A DNA stretch of 64,000 nucleotides from Variovorax sp. CF079 (GCF_900101545.1 NZ_FMZU01000010.1:178463-242462); one strand, 5' to 3'; positions 1 through 10,448 are shown, numbered from the stretch's first letter. The notes: generated by a model not told the origin, from the letters alone. Numbers and translations are program-made.

Positions 1-1
1 A

Positions 2-229
2 TCGACCCTGCTGTGCGCGCGCGTGTCGAATGCCCGCTCGGTGGATGACCTTTTCGCATCGAACGAGACGTACACCACCACCTTCGAATTGCGCGGCGAG
101 CATGACGTGCAGTTCTGGGTCGACAGAATGCCCAGGCCGTGGGCGACGCGACCGTTCGTCTATTCGGGCCACCTGTATCTCTATCACCCCGACAAGCGCC
201 GCTCGCCGGGCTGGCGGATCGACTCATGA
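2..229 (+). CDS. 3' end of an unrecognised gene (partial)
   Basis: An open frame enters from the left edge in phase with position 2 and stops at TGA 227-229, giving the last 75 codons of a gene whose start lies outside the window. A GTG at 23 lies in frame but has no ribosome-binding site, so I treat the gene as truncated by the window. The tail is rich in aromatic and charged residues (for example FWVDRMPRPW and LYLYHPDKRR) and has no membrane segment. I do not recognise the family. Its stop codon overlaps the ATG of the next gene by 4 bases (ATGA), so the two are probably translationally coupled and functionally related. Confidence 0.6.
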   Translation, partial: STLLCARVSNARSVDDLFASNETYTTTFELRGEHDVQFWVDRMPRPWATRPFVYSGHLYLYHPDKRRSPGWRIDS

Positions 230-1002
230 GCCGTCTCGTCCAACCGGGCTTGGCCAAATCGGACCTGGACTTCTCGGCGCCTTGCCAGCGCTGCGCTGCG
301 CTGTTGCATGGGCGGGTCAAGTTTTGTCCGTACTGCGGCGAGGATGCGTCCGTCACGTTTGGCGCCGATGCGGCAGAGGCCGCCCTCGAGCCTGAGCTTG
401 AAACCCCTGTCAATGAGACCCAAGAGGATGTGAGCTCCGAGCTTGCGCGCATCGTCCCCGCCCGGCTTGGATGGCAAGAGGAGCTGCCCGCGCAGATTGC
501 CGTGGCGCCGCCTTCCAGCGCTGCCCTCACGCGCTCGGCAACGGGCAAGGTAGCGGCGCTGGTTCTGGCTGTGCTCGCCCTGGCTCTGGGTTATCTCTAT
601 TTCGACAAGCAGAACGAGACGGACAGGTTGCAAGAGTTCACGGCGAAACTGGCGCAAGCGCAGAGCGCCTTGAGCCGCGGCGACCTCACAGCCGCGGAGC
701 GCGCGCTGGTCCCCCTGGCCGCCGCGCATCCGGATCATCCGGACGTGCGGGCGTTGAAGGACGAGCTCGATCAGCGCGTGCGGGAGCAAACGGCCAAGCG
801 TGAACAGCTGCGCGATGCCACCCTTAGGGCGGCCAAGGCGCTCGGGCTTAGCGATCCGGCCCCTGCTCCGGCCCCTGACCCAGCGCCGCCGGCAGCTGAA
901 GTGCCGGCAATCTCCGTCCCTGCGCCGGTGAGCGGCGTGACGGCCCCCCAGAAGACCGAGTGCGATGCCGCGCTTGCGGCACTGGCTCTGTGCGAGAGAT
1001 GA
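226..1002 (+). CDS. zinc-ribbon, single-pass membrane protein of unknown function
   Basis: 258 residues. An N-terminal zinc ribbon has two Cys-x2-Cys knuckles (C20/C23 and C34/C37, the second in CPYCGED). An acidic linker is followed by one hydrophobic segment at about 109-126, a helical TPR-like stretch (about 130-200, including LSRGDLTAAERAL) and a Pro/Ala-rich linker (210-242). The protein ends in CDAALAALALCER, a C-x9-C-E-R tail. This architecture suggests a cytoplasmic zinc ribbon tethered to the membrane with a periplasmic C-terminal part; the orientation is inferred. The start at ATG 226 overlaps the upstream stop by 4 bases. A longer in-frame start at GTG 139 lies inside the upstream gene and is less likely. 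I assign no specific function. Confidence 0.75.
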   Translation: MSRLVQPGLAKSDLDFSAPCQRCAALLHGRVKFCPYCGEDASVTFGADAAEAALEPELETPVNETQEDVSSELARIVPARLGWQEELPAQIAVAPPSSAALTRSATGKVAALVLAVLALALGYLYFDKQNETDRLQEFTAKLAQAQSALSRGDLTAAERALVPLAAAHPDHPDVRALKDELDQRVREQTAKREQLRDATLRAAKALGLSDPAPAPAPDPAPPAAEVPAISVPAPVSGVTAPQKTECDAALAALALCER

Positions 1003-1075
1003 GATGCGCGGGCAGCGCGGAGTACCGCTAATCGCCCGACAGGACTACCATGACGACTCTTCACTGGAGCCAGCA

Positions 1076-2149
1076 ATGCCAATCAGATCAATCCTGACGG
1101 GCCTGATAGCAATGGCCCTCCTGTCCTCGGCCGCCGCGCAGCCCAGGGCGCAGTACAAGATAGTCACCGCATCGAAAACCGGCACTTACATCCAGATCGG
1201 CCGCGACCTTGCCAAGTGGGTCGCCGAGCCCGCCGGCATCGAGCTCGAGGTCATGGAGTCCAAGGGTTCGGCGGAGAACGTTCAGCGCATGCGCTTCGAG
1301 CCGGGGGTCAAGCTGGCCCTGGTGCAGTCCGACGTCTACCAGGCCTTCCTGGACGAGGCGAAGGCCGGAAACGCCGACGCGGGCAACATCATCCGTCCGC
1401 TGCGGCTCATCATGCCGCTCTACGATGAGGAGATCTATTTCGTCGCCCGTGCCGATTCGCCGCTGAGCTCCATCCACGAGATCAAGAACAAGAAGATTGC
1501 AGTCGGAGCGCTCGGCAGCGGTACGGCGCTCACCTCGAGAACGCTATACCAGCTGATGTTCGGCGAGCAGATACCGGCTGCCAACGCGCAGTATCTGAGC
1601 AACGAGGAGGCGCTCGCCAAGCTCACCGTCGACAAATCGATCGACGTCGCCATCATCGTTGCCGGACAGCCGGCCAAGCTGTTCTCGGACATGAAGCCCG
1701 AGGCGCGCAACTACATCAAGATCCTGAAGCTGGACGACGCGGCGCCGGAAACAGCGCGTGCGAAGAAGACCTACTTTCCCGCGACCATACGCGCCGCGAG
1801 CTACTCCACATGGCTCACGGCCGACATTCCCACCCTCACCGTGAAGGCCTACCTGGTCACCTATGACTATGGCTTGCAGTCGACGGTCGGAAACCTCGGC
1901 CGTTTTGCCGAGTCGCTTTGCAAGAACTTCGACAAGCTCCAGGCCAATGGGCATCCCAAGTGGAAGCAAGTGCGCCTGGAGCTTCCTGCCCTCAGCCAGG
2001 GATGGCGCTACTACGCGCCGATGGAAAAGCGCATGCGCGCCTGCATCGCCGGTCAGGCAGCGGCCGGTGCGCCGGCCTGGGCCGTGCAGCAACCCCAAGG
2101 GCGTGTCTGCACGGAGCAGGAGTGGGTGCTCGGCCTATGCAAGAGGTGA
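1076..2149 (+). CDS. TAXI-family TRAP-type solute-binding protein
   Basis: 357 residues with a signal peptide ending near residue 22 (SSAAAQ). The mature N-terminus has the TAXI-family pattern, KIVTASKTGTYIQIG followed by a long periplasmic-binding fold (LRLIMPLYDEEIYFVARADS, KIAVGALGSGTALTSRTL). Family members deliver organic-acid-type ligands to TRAP transporters. No TRAP permease gene is present in the window, so the partner is elsewhere or the protein is a sensor. The start at ATG 1076 is chosen because the longer frame from 965 would lack a signal peptide and overlap the previous gene. The C-terminus, CTEQEWVLGLCKR, extends the usual fold and repeats the C-x9-C-[EK]-R tail of the preceding gene, 73 bp upstream. 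Convergent with the next gene, 2 bp between stops. Confidence 0.85.
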   Translation: MPIRSILTGLIAMALLSSAAAQPRAQYKIVTASKTGTYIQIGRDLAKWVAEPAGIELEVMESKGSAENVQRMRFEPGVKLALVQSDVYQAFLDEAKAGNADAGNIIRPLRLIMPLYDEEIYFVARADSPLSSIHEIKNKKIAVGALGSGTALTSRTLYQLMFGEQIPAANAQYLSNEEALAKLTVDKSIDVAIIVAGQPAKLFSDMKPEARNYIKILKLDDAAPETARAKKTYFPATIRAASYSTWLTADIPTLTVKAYLVTYDYGLQSTVGNLGRFAESLCKNFDKLQANGHPKWKQVRLELPALSQGWRYYAPMEKRMRACIAGQAAAGAPAWAVQQPQGRVCTEQEWVLGLCKR

Positions 2150-2151
2150 GT

Positions 2152-2793
2152 TCACCATCGCAGCAACCGATGCCCAACAGCCGCCCCCGCCACCACAGGC
2201 AACACCATCCCCGCGACATACCAGATCGCCAGGAACGGCGCCGCCAGTTCCTGGCAGTGCAAGGCATAGATCGCCGCCCCCACTCCCGCTGACATGGCGC
2301 CGGCCGCAGCACCGGCCAGTGCCGGTTGCGTCGGTGCCAGGCTCTTCAGTGCGACCAGCGAGGCCACGAACACCGGCACCGAGATCACGGCGATATTGAA
2401 GGCGCAAGTGCGCCAGGTCTGGCCCCAGAGCAAGGCCGTGCGCTCGTCCGCAGGCGCGAGAAACCAGGCCGCGAACCCCATCACCCACAGCGCCAGCACC
2501 GGCAGCGCCAGGCCCAGCCATGCGGCGCGGACCCGCGCACCGGGGCGCGCAAGGCGCTGCACCACCACGAAGCCCGCAATGGCGATGCACAGCGGAAATG
2601 CCAGCTTGACCCAGAACATCGGCCAGAACATGGTCTGCACCAGGTCGCGCCGCACGCCGTACTCGATGACCATCCACGCGATCGACAGCGGCACGCCGGC
2701 CAAGAGCGCAATCGTGAGGCGCCGTGCGGCCGCATGCCGCGGCACCGGTGGTGCTTCGCGCGCCAGCAGGGCAACGAGCTCGTCTGTTTTCAT
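2152..2793 (-). CDS. nrsF: NrsF (DUF1109) anti-sigma factor, inner membrane
   Basis: 213 residues with a short cytoplasmic N-terminus ([17 protein letters not shown]) and six hydrophobic segments, as in the DUF1109/NrsF family. These proteins bind and hold an ECF sigma factor of the SigF type at the membrane. Three cysteines are visible: C69, C130 and C180. The last two sit where the Caulobacter NrsF protein has the pair (Cys131, Cys181) known to be needed for the metal response. The ATG overlaps the stop of the sigma gene by 4 bases, giving coupled synthesis of sigma and anti-sigma. Family known; signal (copper, other soft metals or oxidants) inferred from the neighbouring bufferin operon. 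Confidence 0.88.
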   Translation of the reverse strand: MKTDELVALLAREAPPVPRHAAARRLTIALLAGVPLSIAWMVIEYGVRRDLVQTMFWPMFWVKLAFPLCIAIAGFVVVQRLARPGARVRAAWLGLALPVLALWVMGFAAWFLAPADERTALLWGQTWRTCAFNIAVISVPVFVASLVALKSLAPTQPALAGAAAGAMSAGVGAAIYALHCQELAAPFLAIWYVAGMVLPVVAGAAVGHRLLRW

Positions 2794-3344
2794 GATGAGG
2801 ACTTTCCGATCTTCAGCGCCAGCGCCTTGAGCCCGCGGTGGATGCCGACCTTGACCGCCGATTCCGACATGCCGGTCTTGCGCGCCGCCTCGGCCACCGA
2901 CAGGCCTTCGAGCTTGACGTGCACGATCGGCAGGCGATGCCGGTCGGGCAAGGTGTCGAGCAGGCCCGCCAGGTCGCGGCGCGCGTCGCTGGCCTCGGTG
3001 GCAGATTCGGCGAAGACGGCCAGCTCGTCGTCCAGCGGATCGTTGAGCGCCTCGCGGCTGGCCTTGGCGCGCAGCAGGTCGATCATCTTGTAGCGCGCGA
3101 TCGCATGCACCCAGGCCGTCAGCGGCTGGTCGCTCTGGTAGGTGTGGCGCTGGTTGTGCATGGCGATCAGGCATTCCTGGACAAGGTCTTCCACTTCGTC
3201 GGGCCAGCCGAACAGCCGCCTGCCCAGGAACGCGCGCAGGTGTGCACTGAGCTTCTGCAGAAACGCGTGATAGGCCTGGGCGTCGCCGTCCAGGCCGCGC
3301 ACGAACAGGTCGTGCAGCACCGTCTCCGCTTCGCTCTTTGCCAT
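2790..3344 (-). CDS. sigF: ECF RNA polymerase sigma factor, SigF type
   Basis: 184 residues: sigma-2 region at about 20-95 (core-binding [15 protein letters not shown], -10 recognition [18 protein letters not shown]) and sigma-4 region at about 120-175 ([23 protein letters not shown] then an HTH with [14 protein letters not shown]). It pairs with NrsF. I place the start at ATG 3344, not at the in-frame ATG 3362, because the -10 element of its own promoter (CGAA, 3365-3362 on the minus strand) overlaps the latter; GGGAG lies just upstream of 3344. A GTAACC-N16-CGAA promoter on each strand of the gap to bufA implies autoregulation and control of the bufferin operon. Confidence 0.9.
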   Translation of the reverse strand: MAKSEAETVLHDLFVRGLDGDAQAYHAFLQKLSAHLRAFLGRRLFGWPDEVEDLVQECLIAMHNQRHTYQSDQPLTAWVHAIARYKMIDLLRAKASREALNDPLDDELAVFAESATEASDARRDLAGLLDTLPDRHRLPIVHVKLEGLSVAEAARKTGMSESAVKVGIHRGLKALALKIGKSSS

Positions 3345-3361
3345 CGGGCTCCCACTTGTCA

Positions 3362-3387
3362 TTCGTGCTTTCGCTCAAGCCGGTTAC
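3362..3387 (-). promoter_or_regulatory. SigF-type promoter of sigF-nrsF
   Basis: On the minus strand GTAACC (3387-3382) is followed after exactly 16 bases by CGAA (3365-3362). This is the -35/-10 pair reported for SigF-type ECF factors of the Caulobacter SigF-NrsF group. Transcription would start near 3355, leaving a leader of about 10 bases before ATG 3344. Seen directly in the sequence; use by this sigma factor is inferred. Confidence 0.75.
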
Positions 3388-3431
3388 AGGCGCAGCCAAA
3401 AAAAGAAATCCGGCGGATTGTGCCGTGCGTT

Positions 3432-3457
3432 GTAACCCCGGGCGCGCAGGCCACGAA
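3432..3457 (+). promoter_or_regulatory. SigF-type promoter of the bufferin operon
   Basis: GTAACC at 3432-3437 and CGAA at 3454-3457, spacer exactly 16 bases. It is identical in both elements and spacing to the site facing the other way upstream of sigF. The predicted transcript starts near 3464, about 55 bases before the precursor gene ATG at 3520, which has GGAG at 3508-3511. Confidence 0.78.
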
Positions 3458-3519
3458 GTAGAAACGACTGCGCCGAGCGGCGCGGTTGAAAATCTTCACT
3501 CACCACTGGAGCTCATTCC

Positions 3520-3807
3520 ATGATCACTCGCCCTCTCGCCATCACCGCCCTCGCCCTGGGCGCCCTCGCCGCCGGCTCCGCCATGGCGCAAGACAAACCG
3601 ATGGCCGACAAGACGGCCGCGATGGAGAAGTGCTACGGCGTCTCGATGGCCGGCAAGAACGACTGCGCCGCCGGCCCCGGCACCACCTGTGCAGGCACCT
3701 CCAAGGTCGACTACCAGGGCAACGCCTGGAAGAACGTGCCGGCCGGCACCTGCGTGACCATCAAGACGCCGAAGGGCACGGGCTCGCTGACGCCGATCAA
3801 GTCCTGA
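3520..3807 (+). CDS. bufA: bufferin-type precursor peptide (DUF2282)
   Basis: 95 residues. Residues 1-23 form a signal peptide (LAAGSAMA, then Q24). The mature part carries four cysteines, C38 ([14 protein letters not shown]), C49, C57 (TTCAGTS) and C78 (AGTC), in the pattern of DUF2282 proteins. In this family selected cysteines are converted by a DUF692 enzyme to thiooxazole-type groups, giving an exported copper-binding peptide called a bufferin; the homologous gold-induced gig locus of Cupriavidus metallidurans belongs to the same group. It is the first gene of a four-gene operon behind a SigF-type promoter. Metal chelation in the periplasm is the likely role, inferred from the family. 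Confidence 0.88.
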   Translation: MITRPLAITALALGALAAGSAMAQDKPMADKTAAMEKCYGVSMAGKNDCAAGPGTTCAGTSKVDYQGNAWKNVPAGTCVTIKTPKGTGSLTPIKS

Positions 3808-3827
3808 TCGATTGCCCTGCCGCCATC

Positions 3828-4670
3828 ATGTCCAGCTCGCTCACCGCAGGCCTCGGCCTCAAGCCCGAGCACTATGACGCCGCGCTGTCGTCGCAGGTCG
3901 AAGGGCTGTGGTTCGAGGTGCACCCCGAGAACTACATGGTGGCGGGCGGGCCGCGGCTGCAATGGCTGGAAGCGATCCGCGAGCGCCATCCGGTGTCGCT
4001 GCACGGGGTCTCGCTCTCGCTCGCGGGCGATGCCGAGCCCGATGCCGCGCACCTTCAGCGGCTGGCGGCGCTGGCACAGCGCATCCAGCCTGCATTGATC
4101 TCCGAACACCTCGCATGGTCGGCCTGGAAGGGCCGGCACTTTCCCGACCTGCTGCCCTTTCCGCGCAGCACCGAAGCGCTGCATCGCATTGCCGCCAACA
4201 TCGCGCGCACGCAGGACGCGCTGAACACCGCCATCGCGATCGAGAACCCGTCTCACTATCTGCGCTTCGAAGGGCACGCGTGGGACGAGATCGACTTCCT
4301 TGCCGAACTCGCGCGGCGCACCGGCTGCACGCTGCTGCTCGACATCAACAACGTGCACGTGTCGGCGTGCAACCTGGGCTTCTCGGCCACGGACTGGCTG
4401 GACCATTTTCCGCACGAGCTGGTCAGCGAGATCCATCTCGCGGGCCATGCGCTCGATCCGACGCTGGGCGAGGCGCTCTTGATCGACTCGCACGATGCAC
4501 CGATCGCGCCGGAGGTCTGGGGCCTCTATCGCCGCTTCATCGAGCGCGCGGGCGCCCGCCCCACGCTGATCGAACGCGACGGCAATGTGCCGGCCTTCGA
4601 TGAGCTGATGGGCGAGCGGTCGCAAGCCGACGCCGAACTGCGCCGCATCGCGCAGGAGACCGTGACATGA
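3828..4670 (+). CDS. bufB: MNIO enzyme (DUF692), bufferin maturase
   Basis: 280 residues, a full-length DUF692/MbnB-like TIM barrel. Members are multinuclear non-heme iron oxidases that oxidise cysteines of a precursor peptide. Likely metal ligands and active-site residues are present: H59 (SLHGVS), E93-H94 (SEHLAWS), E139-N140 (IENPSHY), D172, N174 and H177 (LDINNVHVSACN), E201, H203 and H207 (EIHLAGH), D220-H222-D223 (DSHDAP) and E249-D251 (IERDGN). The substrate is most probably the peptide encoded 20 bases upstream. I chose ATG 3828; a longer frame would overlap the precursor gene. The next gene overlaps by 4 bases. Confidence 0.93.
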   Translation: MSSSLTAGLGLKPEHYDAALSSQVEGLWFEVHPENYMVAGGPRLQWLEAIRERHPVSLHGVSLSLAGDAEPDAAHLQRLAALAQRIQPALISEHLAWSAWKGRHFPDLLPFPRSTEALHRIAANIARTQDALNTAIAIENPSHYLRFEGHAWDEIDFLAELARRTGCTLLLDINNVHVSACNLGFSATDWLDHFPHELVSEIHLAGHALDPTLGEALLIDSHDAPIAPEVWGLYRRFIERAGARPTLIERDGNVPAFDELMGERSQADAELRRIAQETVT

Positions 4671-5428
4671 GCACCTCACTCGCACAGTTCCAGGACGCCT
4701 TCGCCAAGGCCTTGTTCGCGCCGCAGGACGTCGCGGATCCGGTGGTGCAGCAGCTCGCGGCGCAACCTGCCTTCGCGGTCTATCGCAACACCGTGATGAA
4801 GGGCTGCATCGACGCGCTCGAAGCCAACTTGCCCGTGGTGGCGCGGCTGGTGGGCAGCGAATGGTTTCGTGCCGCCGCGGCGCTGCATGTGGCGGCCGAG
4901 GCGCCGCGCGACGGCCGGTTGCTGAACTACGGAAGCGGCTTCGCCGCCTTCCTGCAGGGCTTCGAGCCGGCCGCCGAACTGACCTATCTGCCCGGCGCGG
5001 CACGGCTCGACGCCTTGTGGTGCGAAGCTCATGCCGCGCAGGATGCGCCCGTGCTCGATGCCGCATGGCTTGCCCGCTGCACACCGGAACTGCTCGCGAC
5101 CCTGGTGCTCAAGCCCCATCCGGCGGCGCGCTGGGCCTGGTTCGACGAGCAGCCGGTCTACAGCATCTGGGCGCGCAACCGCACTCCCGCCGACGATGAA
5201 GAAGAGCTCGTCTGGCAAGGCGAAGGCGCGTTGCTCACGCGTCCCGCCGACACCGTGGTCTGGCGCGCGATTCCCCAAGCAGGCTGCGCCTTTCTCGATG
5301 CCTGCGCCGCCGGTCTGCCGCTGGCCGAGGCGGGCGAACGCGCCCTGGCCATCGATCCCGATGCCGACCTTGCCGCCCTGCTCGAAAGCCTGCTGCGCGC
5401 GGGTGCCTTCATCGAAAGAACACCATGA
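4667..5428 (+). CDS. bufC: DUF2063 partner protein of the MNIO enzyme
   Basis: 253 residues with the DUF2063 N-terminal helical domain ([49 protein letters not shown]) and a less conserved C-terminal domain. The related MbnC and BufC proteins form a heterodimer with the DUF692 enzyme and help present the precursor. ATG 4667 overlaps the bufB stop by 4 bases, consistent with equimolar production of a complex. Family assignment is firm; the exact contribution to catalysis is inferred. Confidence 0.9.
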   Translation: MSTSLAQFQDAFAKALFAPQDVADPVVQQLAAQPAFAVYRNTVMKGCIDALEANLPVVARLVGSEWFRAAAALHVAAEAPRDGRLLNYGSGFAAFLQGFEPAAELTYLPGAARLDALWCEAHAAQDAPVLDAAWLARCTPELLATLVLKPHPAARWAWFDEQPVYSIWARNRTPADDEEELVWQGEGALLTRPADTVVWRAIPQAGCAFLDACAAGLPLAEAGERALAIDPDADLAALLESLLRAGAFIERTP

Positions 5429-5910
5429 ACTCGAACGCTACAGCCTCCAACGCCCTGGCCTCGAGCGACGGGCGCGGCCTTCGCGCACACTGGAACCTGC
5501 TGGCCTCGTGGCTCACGCGCATCGTGCCGCACGACCTGCTGGCACTGGCCGCGCGCATGAGCATCGCCGCGATCTTCTTTCTGTCGGGCCGCACCAAGGT
5601 CACGGGCTTCCTCACGCTGACCGACAGCGCCTACGAACTGTTCCGCACCGAGTACAAGCTGCCGCTGGTGCCGCCCGAGATCGCGGCGCACCTCGCGGCC
5701 TATGCGGAGCATCTGTTTCCGGTGCTGCTGGTGCTGGGCCTGTTCACGCGGCTGTCGGCCCTGGCGTTGCTGGGCATGACGCTGGTGATCCAGGTCTTCG
5801 TCTATCCGGACGCCTGGCCCACGCATCTTTCGTGGGCCGCGCTGCTGCTCTACCTGCTCGGTCGCGGAGGCGGCGCCCTCTCAATCGACCGCCTGCTGCG
5901 CATCAGCTAA
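5425..5910 (+). CDS. DoxX-family membrane protein
   Basis: 161 residues with four hydrophobic segments, the first at about 37-57 after a polar N-terminus, and the DoxX-family pattern ([42 protein letters not shown]). DoxX-like proteins are small inner-membrane proteins, some tied to thiol and redox balance. It is the last gene of the bufferin operon (4-base overlap with bufC), as in many related operons and as gigT in the Cupriavidus gold-induced cluster. A redox or membrane role in bufferin maturation or export is plausible but not shown. Confidence 0.85.
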   Translation: MNSNATASNALASSDGRGLRAHWNLLASWLTRIVPHDLLALAARMSIAAIFFLSGRTKVTGFLTLTDSAYELFRTEYKLPLVPPEIAAHLAAYAEHLFPVLLVLGLFTRLSALALLGMTLVIQVFVYPDAWPTHLSWAALLLYLLGRGGGALSIDRLLRIS

Positions 5911-5995
5911 GCCCCCACGCTCCCTCACTTCGTGTGGTCGCTGCCCCCCAAGGGGGTGCAGCGCGGCTTGGGGCGGCCCGGCGCCGGGCCAGCGG
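5911..5995 (+). repeat. intergenic GC-rich repeat, copy A
   Basis: This stretch resembles the reverse complement of 12124-12206 and, more weakly, 10449-10540. Shared blocks are CCCCCACGCT, a short variable part with CGTGT, GTCGCTGCCCCCC-A-AGGGGG, and GGCGGCCCGGCGC. The CCCCC/GGGGG block can fold into a short hairpin. It fills most of the gap between the DoxX gene and the URC1-like gene. Confidence 0.7.
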
Positions 5996-6011
5996 CTTGC
6001 CAGTCGCAGAA

Positions 6012-6040
6012 GCCCTCGCTACATTGTGTTTTTTGAGGGC
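6012..6040 (+). promoter_or_regulatory. hairpin covering the URC1 ribosome-binding site
   Basis: GCCCTC (6012-6017) is complementary to GAGGGC (6035-6040) with a T-rich 17-base loop. The right arm includes GAGGG, the only plausible Shine-Dalgarno sequence for ATG 6046. Folding would hide the site. Six base pairs is short, so this is a candidate only. Confidence 0.4.
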
Positions 6041-6045
6041 CTGCA

Positions 6046-7352
<1,307 letters not shown>

Positions 7353-7356
<4 letters not shown>

Positions 7357-8762
7357 GCAAGGACAACTACGGGCTCGATCCCGATCGCCCCACCTCGAAC
7401 GCGGCCGTGCGCCATGCCGATGCCGACGGCCACGTGGACCCGGCGCTCGAATTCGTGACCGACACCACTCATCCGGCGGGCGCTGCGGCGTTTCTGCGCA
7501 CGACCCGCGCGGTGCGCATACGCGCGGCCGCATTGCTGACCCGCGCGCGCCGCGGCGAATCGCAGTGGTTCACCATCGGCGACGAGGCCGCGCTCGAAGA
7601 CACGGCCCGCACGGTGGCGGAGGTGACGCGCGAACGCTATCCCTGGGACACCATTCCTTATCACAGCCGCTGGCGCCATTTCGAAGCGGGCGACGTGAAC
7701 CGGCTGAAAGAACTCGATCGGCTGCTGGGCCACCTGGACGCGCCCCAGCGGGCCCGCGCCCACATCGACCTGGTGCTGGTGAGCGTGCTGCTCGATGCCG
7801 GCGCCGGCCCCGATTGGCACTACATCGAAGCCGCCACCGGCAAGCGCTTCACGCGCTCCGAAGGCCTGGGCGTCGCCAGCTTCCATGCCTTCACGAGCGG
7901 CCTGTTCTCCTCGAATCCCGACCACCCGCTGCAAGCCGATGCCGCCGGCCTGCGCGCGCTGGTGACCGACCGGCTGGGTGATGCCTTCCAGGTCAGCGAG
8001 GTCAATCCGCTCGTGGGCCTCGCGGGCCGCGCGATGCTGCTGCGGCGGCTCGGCGAGGCGATGAGCGAGCAGCCCGAGACCTTCGGCGACGAGGGGCGGC
8101 CAGGCGGCCTGTTCGATGCGCTGGTCGGCCCTTATGGACCCGGCGCCGCGCCGACGGCCGAGATCACGGCGCACGAGATCCTCTCGCTGCTGCTCGAATC
8201 GTTGTCGCGGATCTGGCCCGCCGCCAACGCGATCGACAGCCTCGCGGCCGACGGCAGCGATGCGGCCGGCGGCATCGGCTCGGGCGACCCGGCGCTCGCG
8301 CTGGGCGACTGCTGGCGCCACAGCGCGGTGCGCGGGCCGGGGCTCACCAACGGCTGGATGCCCTTCCACAAGCTCTCGCAGTGGCTGACCTACTCGCTGC
8401 TCGAGCCCTTCGAGTGGGCCGGCGTCAAGGTGCGCCATCTCGATGCGCTGACCGCCCTGCCCGAGTACCGCAACGGCGGCCTGCTGCTCGACAGCGGCGT
8501 GATCGTGCCCAAGGACCCGGCCCTGCTCGAGCGCAGTTGGAAGGTGGGCGACGAGTTCATCGTCGAATGGCGCGCGCTGACCATCGCGCTGCTCGACGAG
8601 CTCGTGCCCCGGGTGCGCAAGGTGCTCGACCGCAGCGAGGAAGAGCTGCCGCTGGCCCGCGTGCTGGAAGGCGGCACCTGGGCCGCCGGCCGGGCGCTGG
8701 CACAGCGCTTGCGTGGCGGTGCGCCACCCTTGCGCATCGAGAGCGACGGCACTGTCTTCTAG
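7353..8762 (+). CDS. URC4/urg3 family protein (DUF1688)
   Basis: 469 residues, full-length DUF1688. Recognisable stretches: [30 protein letters not shown] near the N-terminus, [34 protein letters not shown], and [19 protein letters not shown] with [15 protein letters not shown] near the C-terminus. The family is required for the URC route of uracil breakdown in yeast; its chemistry is not well established, and ring or N-glycoside cleavage has been suggested. ATG 7353 overlaps the URC1 stop by 4 bases, so the two products are likely made together. Confidence 0.88.
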
Positions 8763-8790
8763 ACTTCTCCTTTTTCTCACAACAACTCTC

Positions 8791-9420
<630 letters not shown>

Positions 9421-9446
9421 ATTTCCATATCAACGAGGAGAAGTCC

Positions 9447-10448
9447 GTGTCCCTACGCCGTCATCTGATCGTCCGTTCGGTCGCCATTGCCGCGGCGCTC
9501 GCGGCCGGGGCGCCCAGCCTCGCGCTCGCGCAGGCCAAGCTCAAGGTGGCGGCGGTCTACACCGTGCCCTTCGAGCAGCAATGGGTGGGCCGCATCCACA
9601 AGGCGCTCAAGGCGGCGGAGGCGCGCGGCGAGATCGAATACAAGGCCACCGAGAACGTCGCCAACGCCGACTACGAGCGCGTGATGCGCGAGTACGCACA
9701 GGCCGGCAACCAGCTGATCCTCGGCGAGGTCTTCGGCGTCGAAGCGGCCGCGCGCAAGGTCGCGAAGGACTTTCCGAAGACGGCCTTCCTGATGGGTTCC
9801 TCGCTCAAGCCGCAGGCGCCCAACTTCTCGGTCTTCGACAACTACATCCAGGAGCCCGCCTACCTCTCCGGCATGGTGGCCGGCGGCATGACCAAGACGA
9901 ACAAGATCGGCATGGTCGGCGGCTTCCCGATTCCCGAAGTCAATCGCCTGATGAACGCCTTCATGGCCGGCGCCAAGGAAACCAACCCGAAGGTGGAGTT
10001 CAGCGTGAGCTTCATCAACAGCTGGTTCGATCCGCCCAAGGCCAAGGAAGCCGCCTTCGCGATGATCGACAAGGGCGCCGACCTCATGTACGCCGAGCGC
10101 TTCGGGGTCAGCGACGCGGCCAAGGAAAAGGGCAAGCTCGCGATCGGCAACGTGATCAACACGCAGGACAAGTACCCCGACACCGTGGTCGCATCTGCGC
10201 TCTGGAACTTCGAGCCCTCGGCCGACCGCGCGATCAAGCTGGTGAAGGAAGGCAAGTTCGCGGCCGAGGACTACGGCCCCTATTCGATGATGAAGCACAA
10301 GGGCTCCGAGCTGGCGCCGCTCGGTACTTTCGAGAAGAAGGTGCCGGCCGACATCGTCGCCAAGGTCAAGGCCAGGGAGGCCGACATCCTTTCCGGCAAG
10401 TTCACGGTGAAAGTGGACGACGGCCAACCGAAGTCCACGGCCAAGTGA
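9447..10448 (+). CDS. BMP-family substrate-binding protein of an ABC transporter
   Basis: 333 residues starting at GTG 9447, with GAGGAGAAG 5-6 bases upstream. Signal peptide ends at ALAQA (about residue 29); there is no lipobox cysteine, so it is a soluble periplasmic protein. The fold is PnrA/BMP-like (KLKVAAVYTVPFEQQWVG, NKIGMVGGFPIPEVNRLMNAFMAGAKETNP, DKGADLMYAERFGV). Family members bind purine or pyrimidine nucleosides or bases. Genes for a double ATPase and two permeases follow, so this is the capture component of a four-gene importer. Position behind upp suggests a pyrimidine ligand. Confidence 0.92.
   Translation: MSLRRHLIVRSVAIAAALAAGAPSLALAQAKLKVAAVYTVPFEQQWVGRIHKALKAAEARGEIEYKATENVANADYERVMREYAQAGNQLILGEVFGVEAAARKVAKDFPKTAFLMGSSLKPQAPNFSVFDNYIQEPAYLSGMVAGGMTKTNKIGMVGGFPIPEVNRLMNAFMAGAKETNPKVEFSVSFINSWFDPPKAKEAAFAMIDKGADLMYAERFGVSDAAKEKGKLAIGNVINTQDKYPDTVVASALWNFEPSADRAIKLVKEGKFAAEDYGPYSMMKHKGSELAPLGTFEKKVPADIVAKVKAREADILSGKFTVKVDDGQPKSTAK

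Noticed and set aside
3345..3362. Longer sigF start at ATG 3362
   Set aside because: This codon overlaps the -10 element of the gene's own SigF-type promoter, so it would not be in the mRNA.
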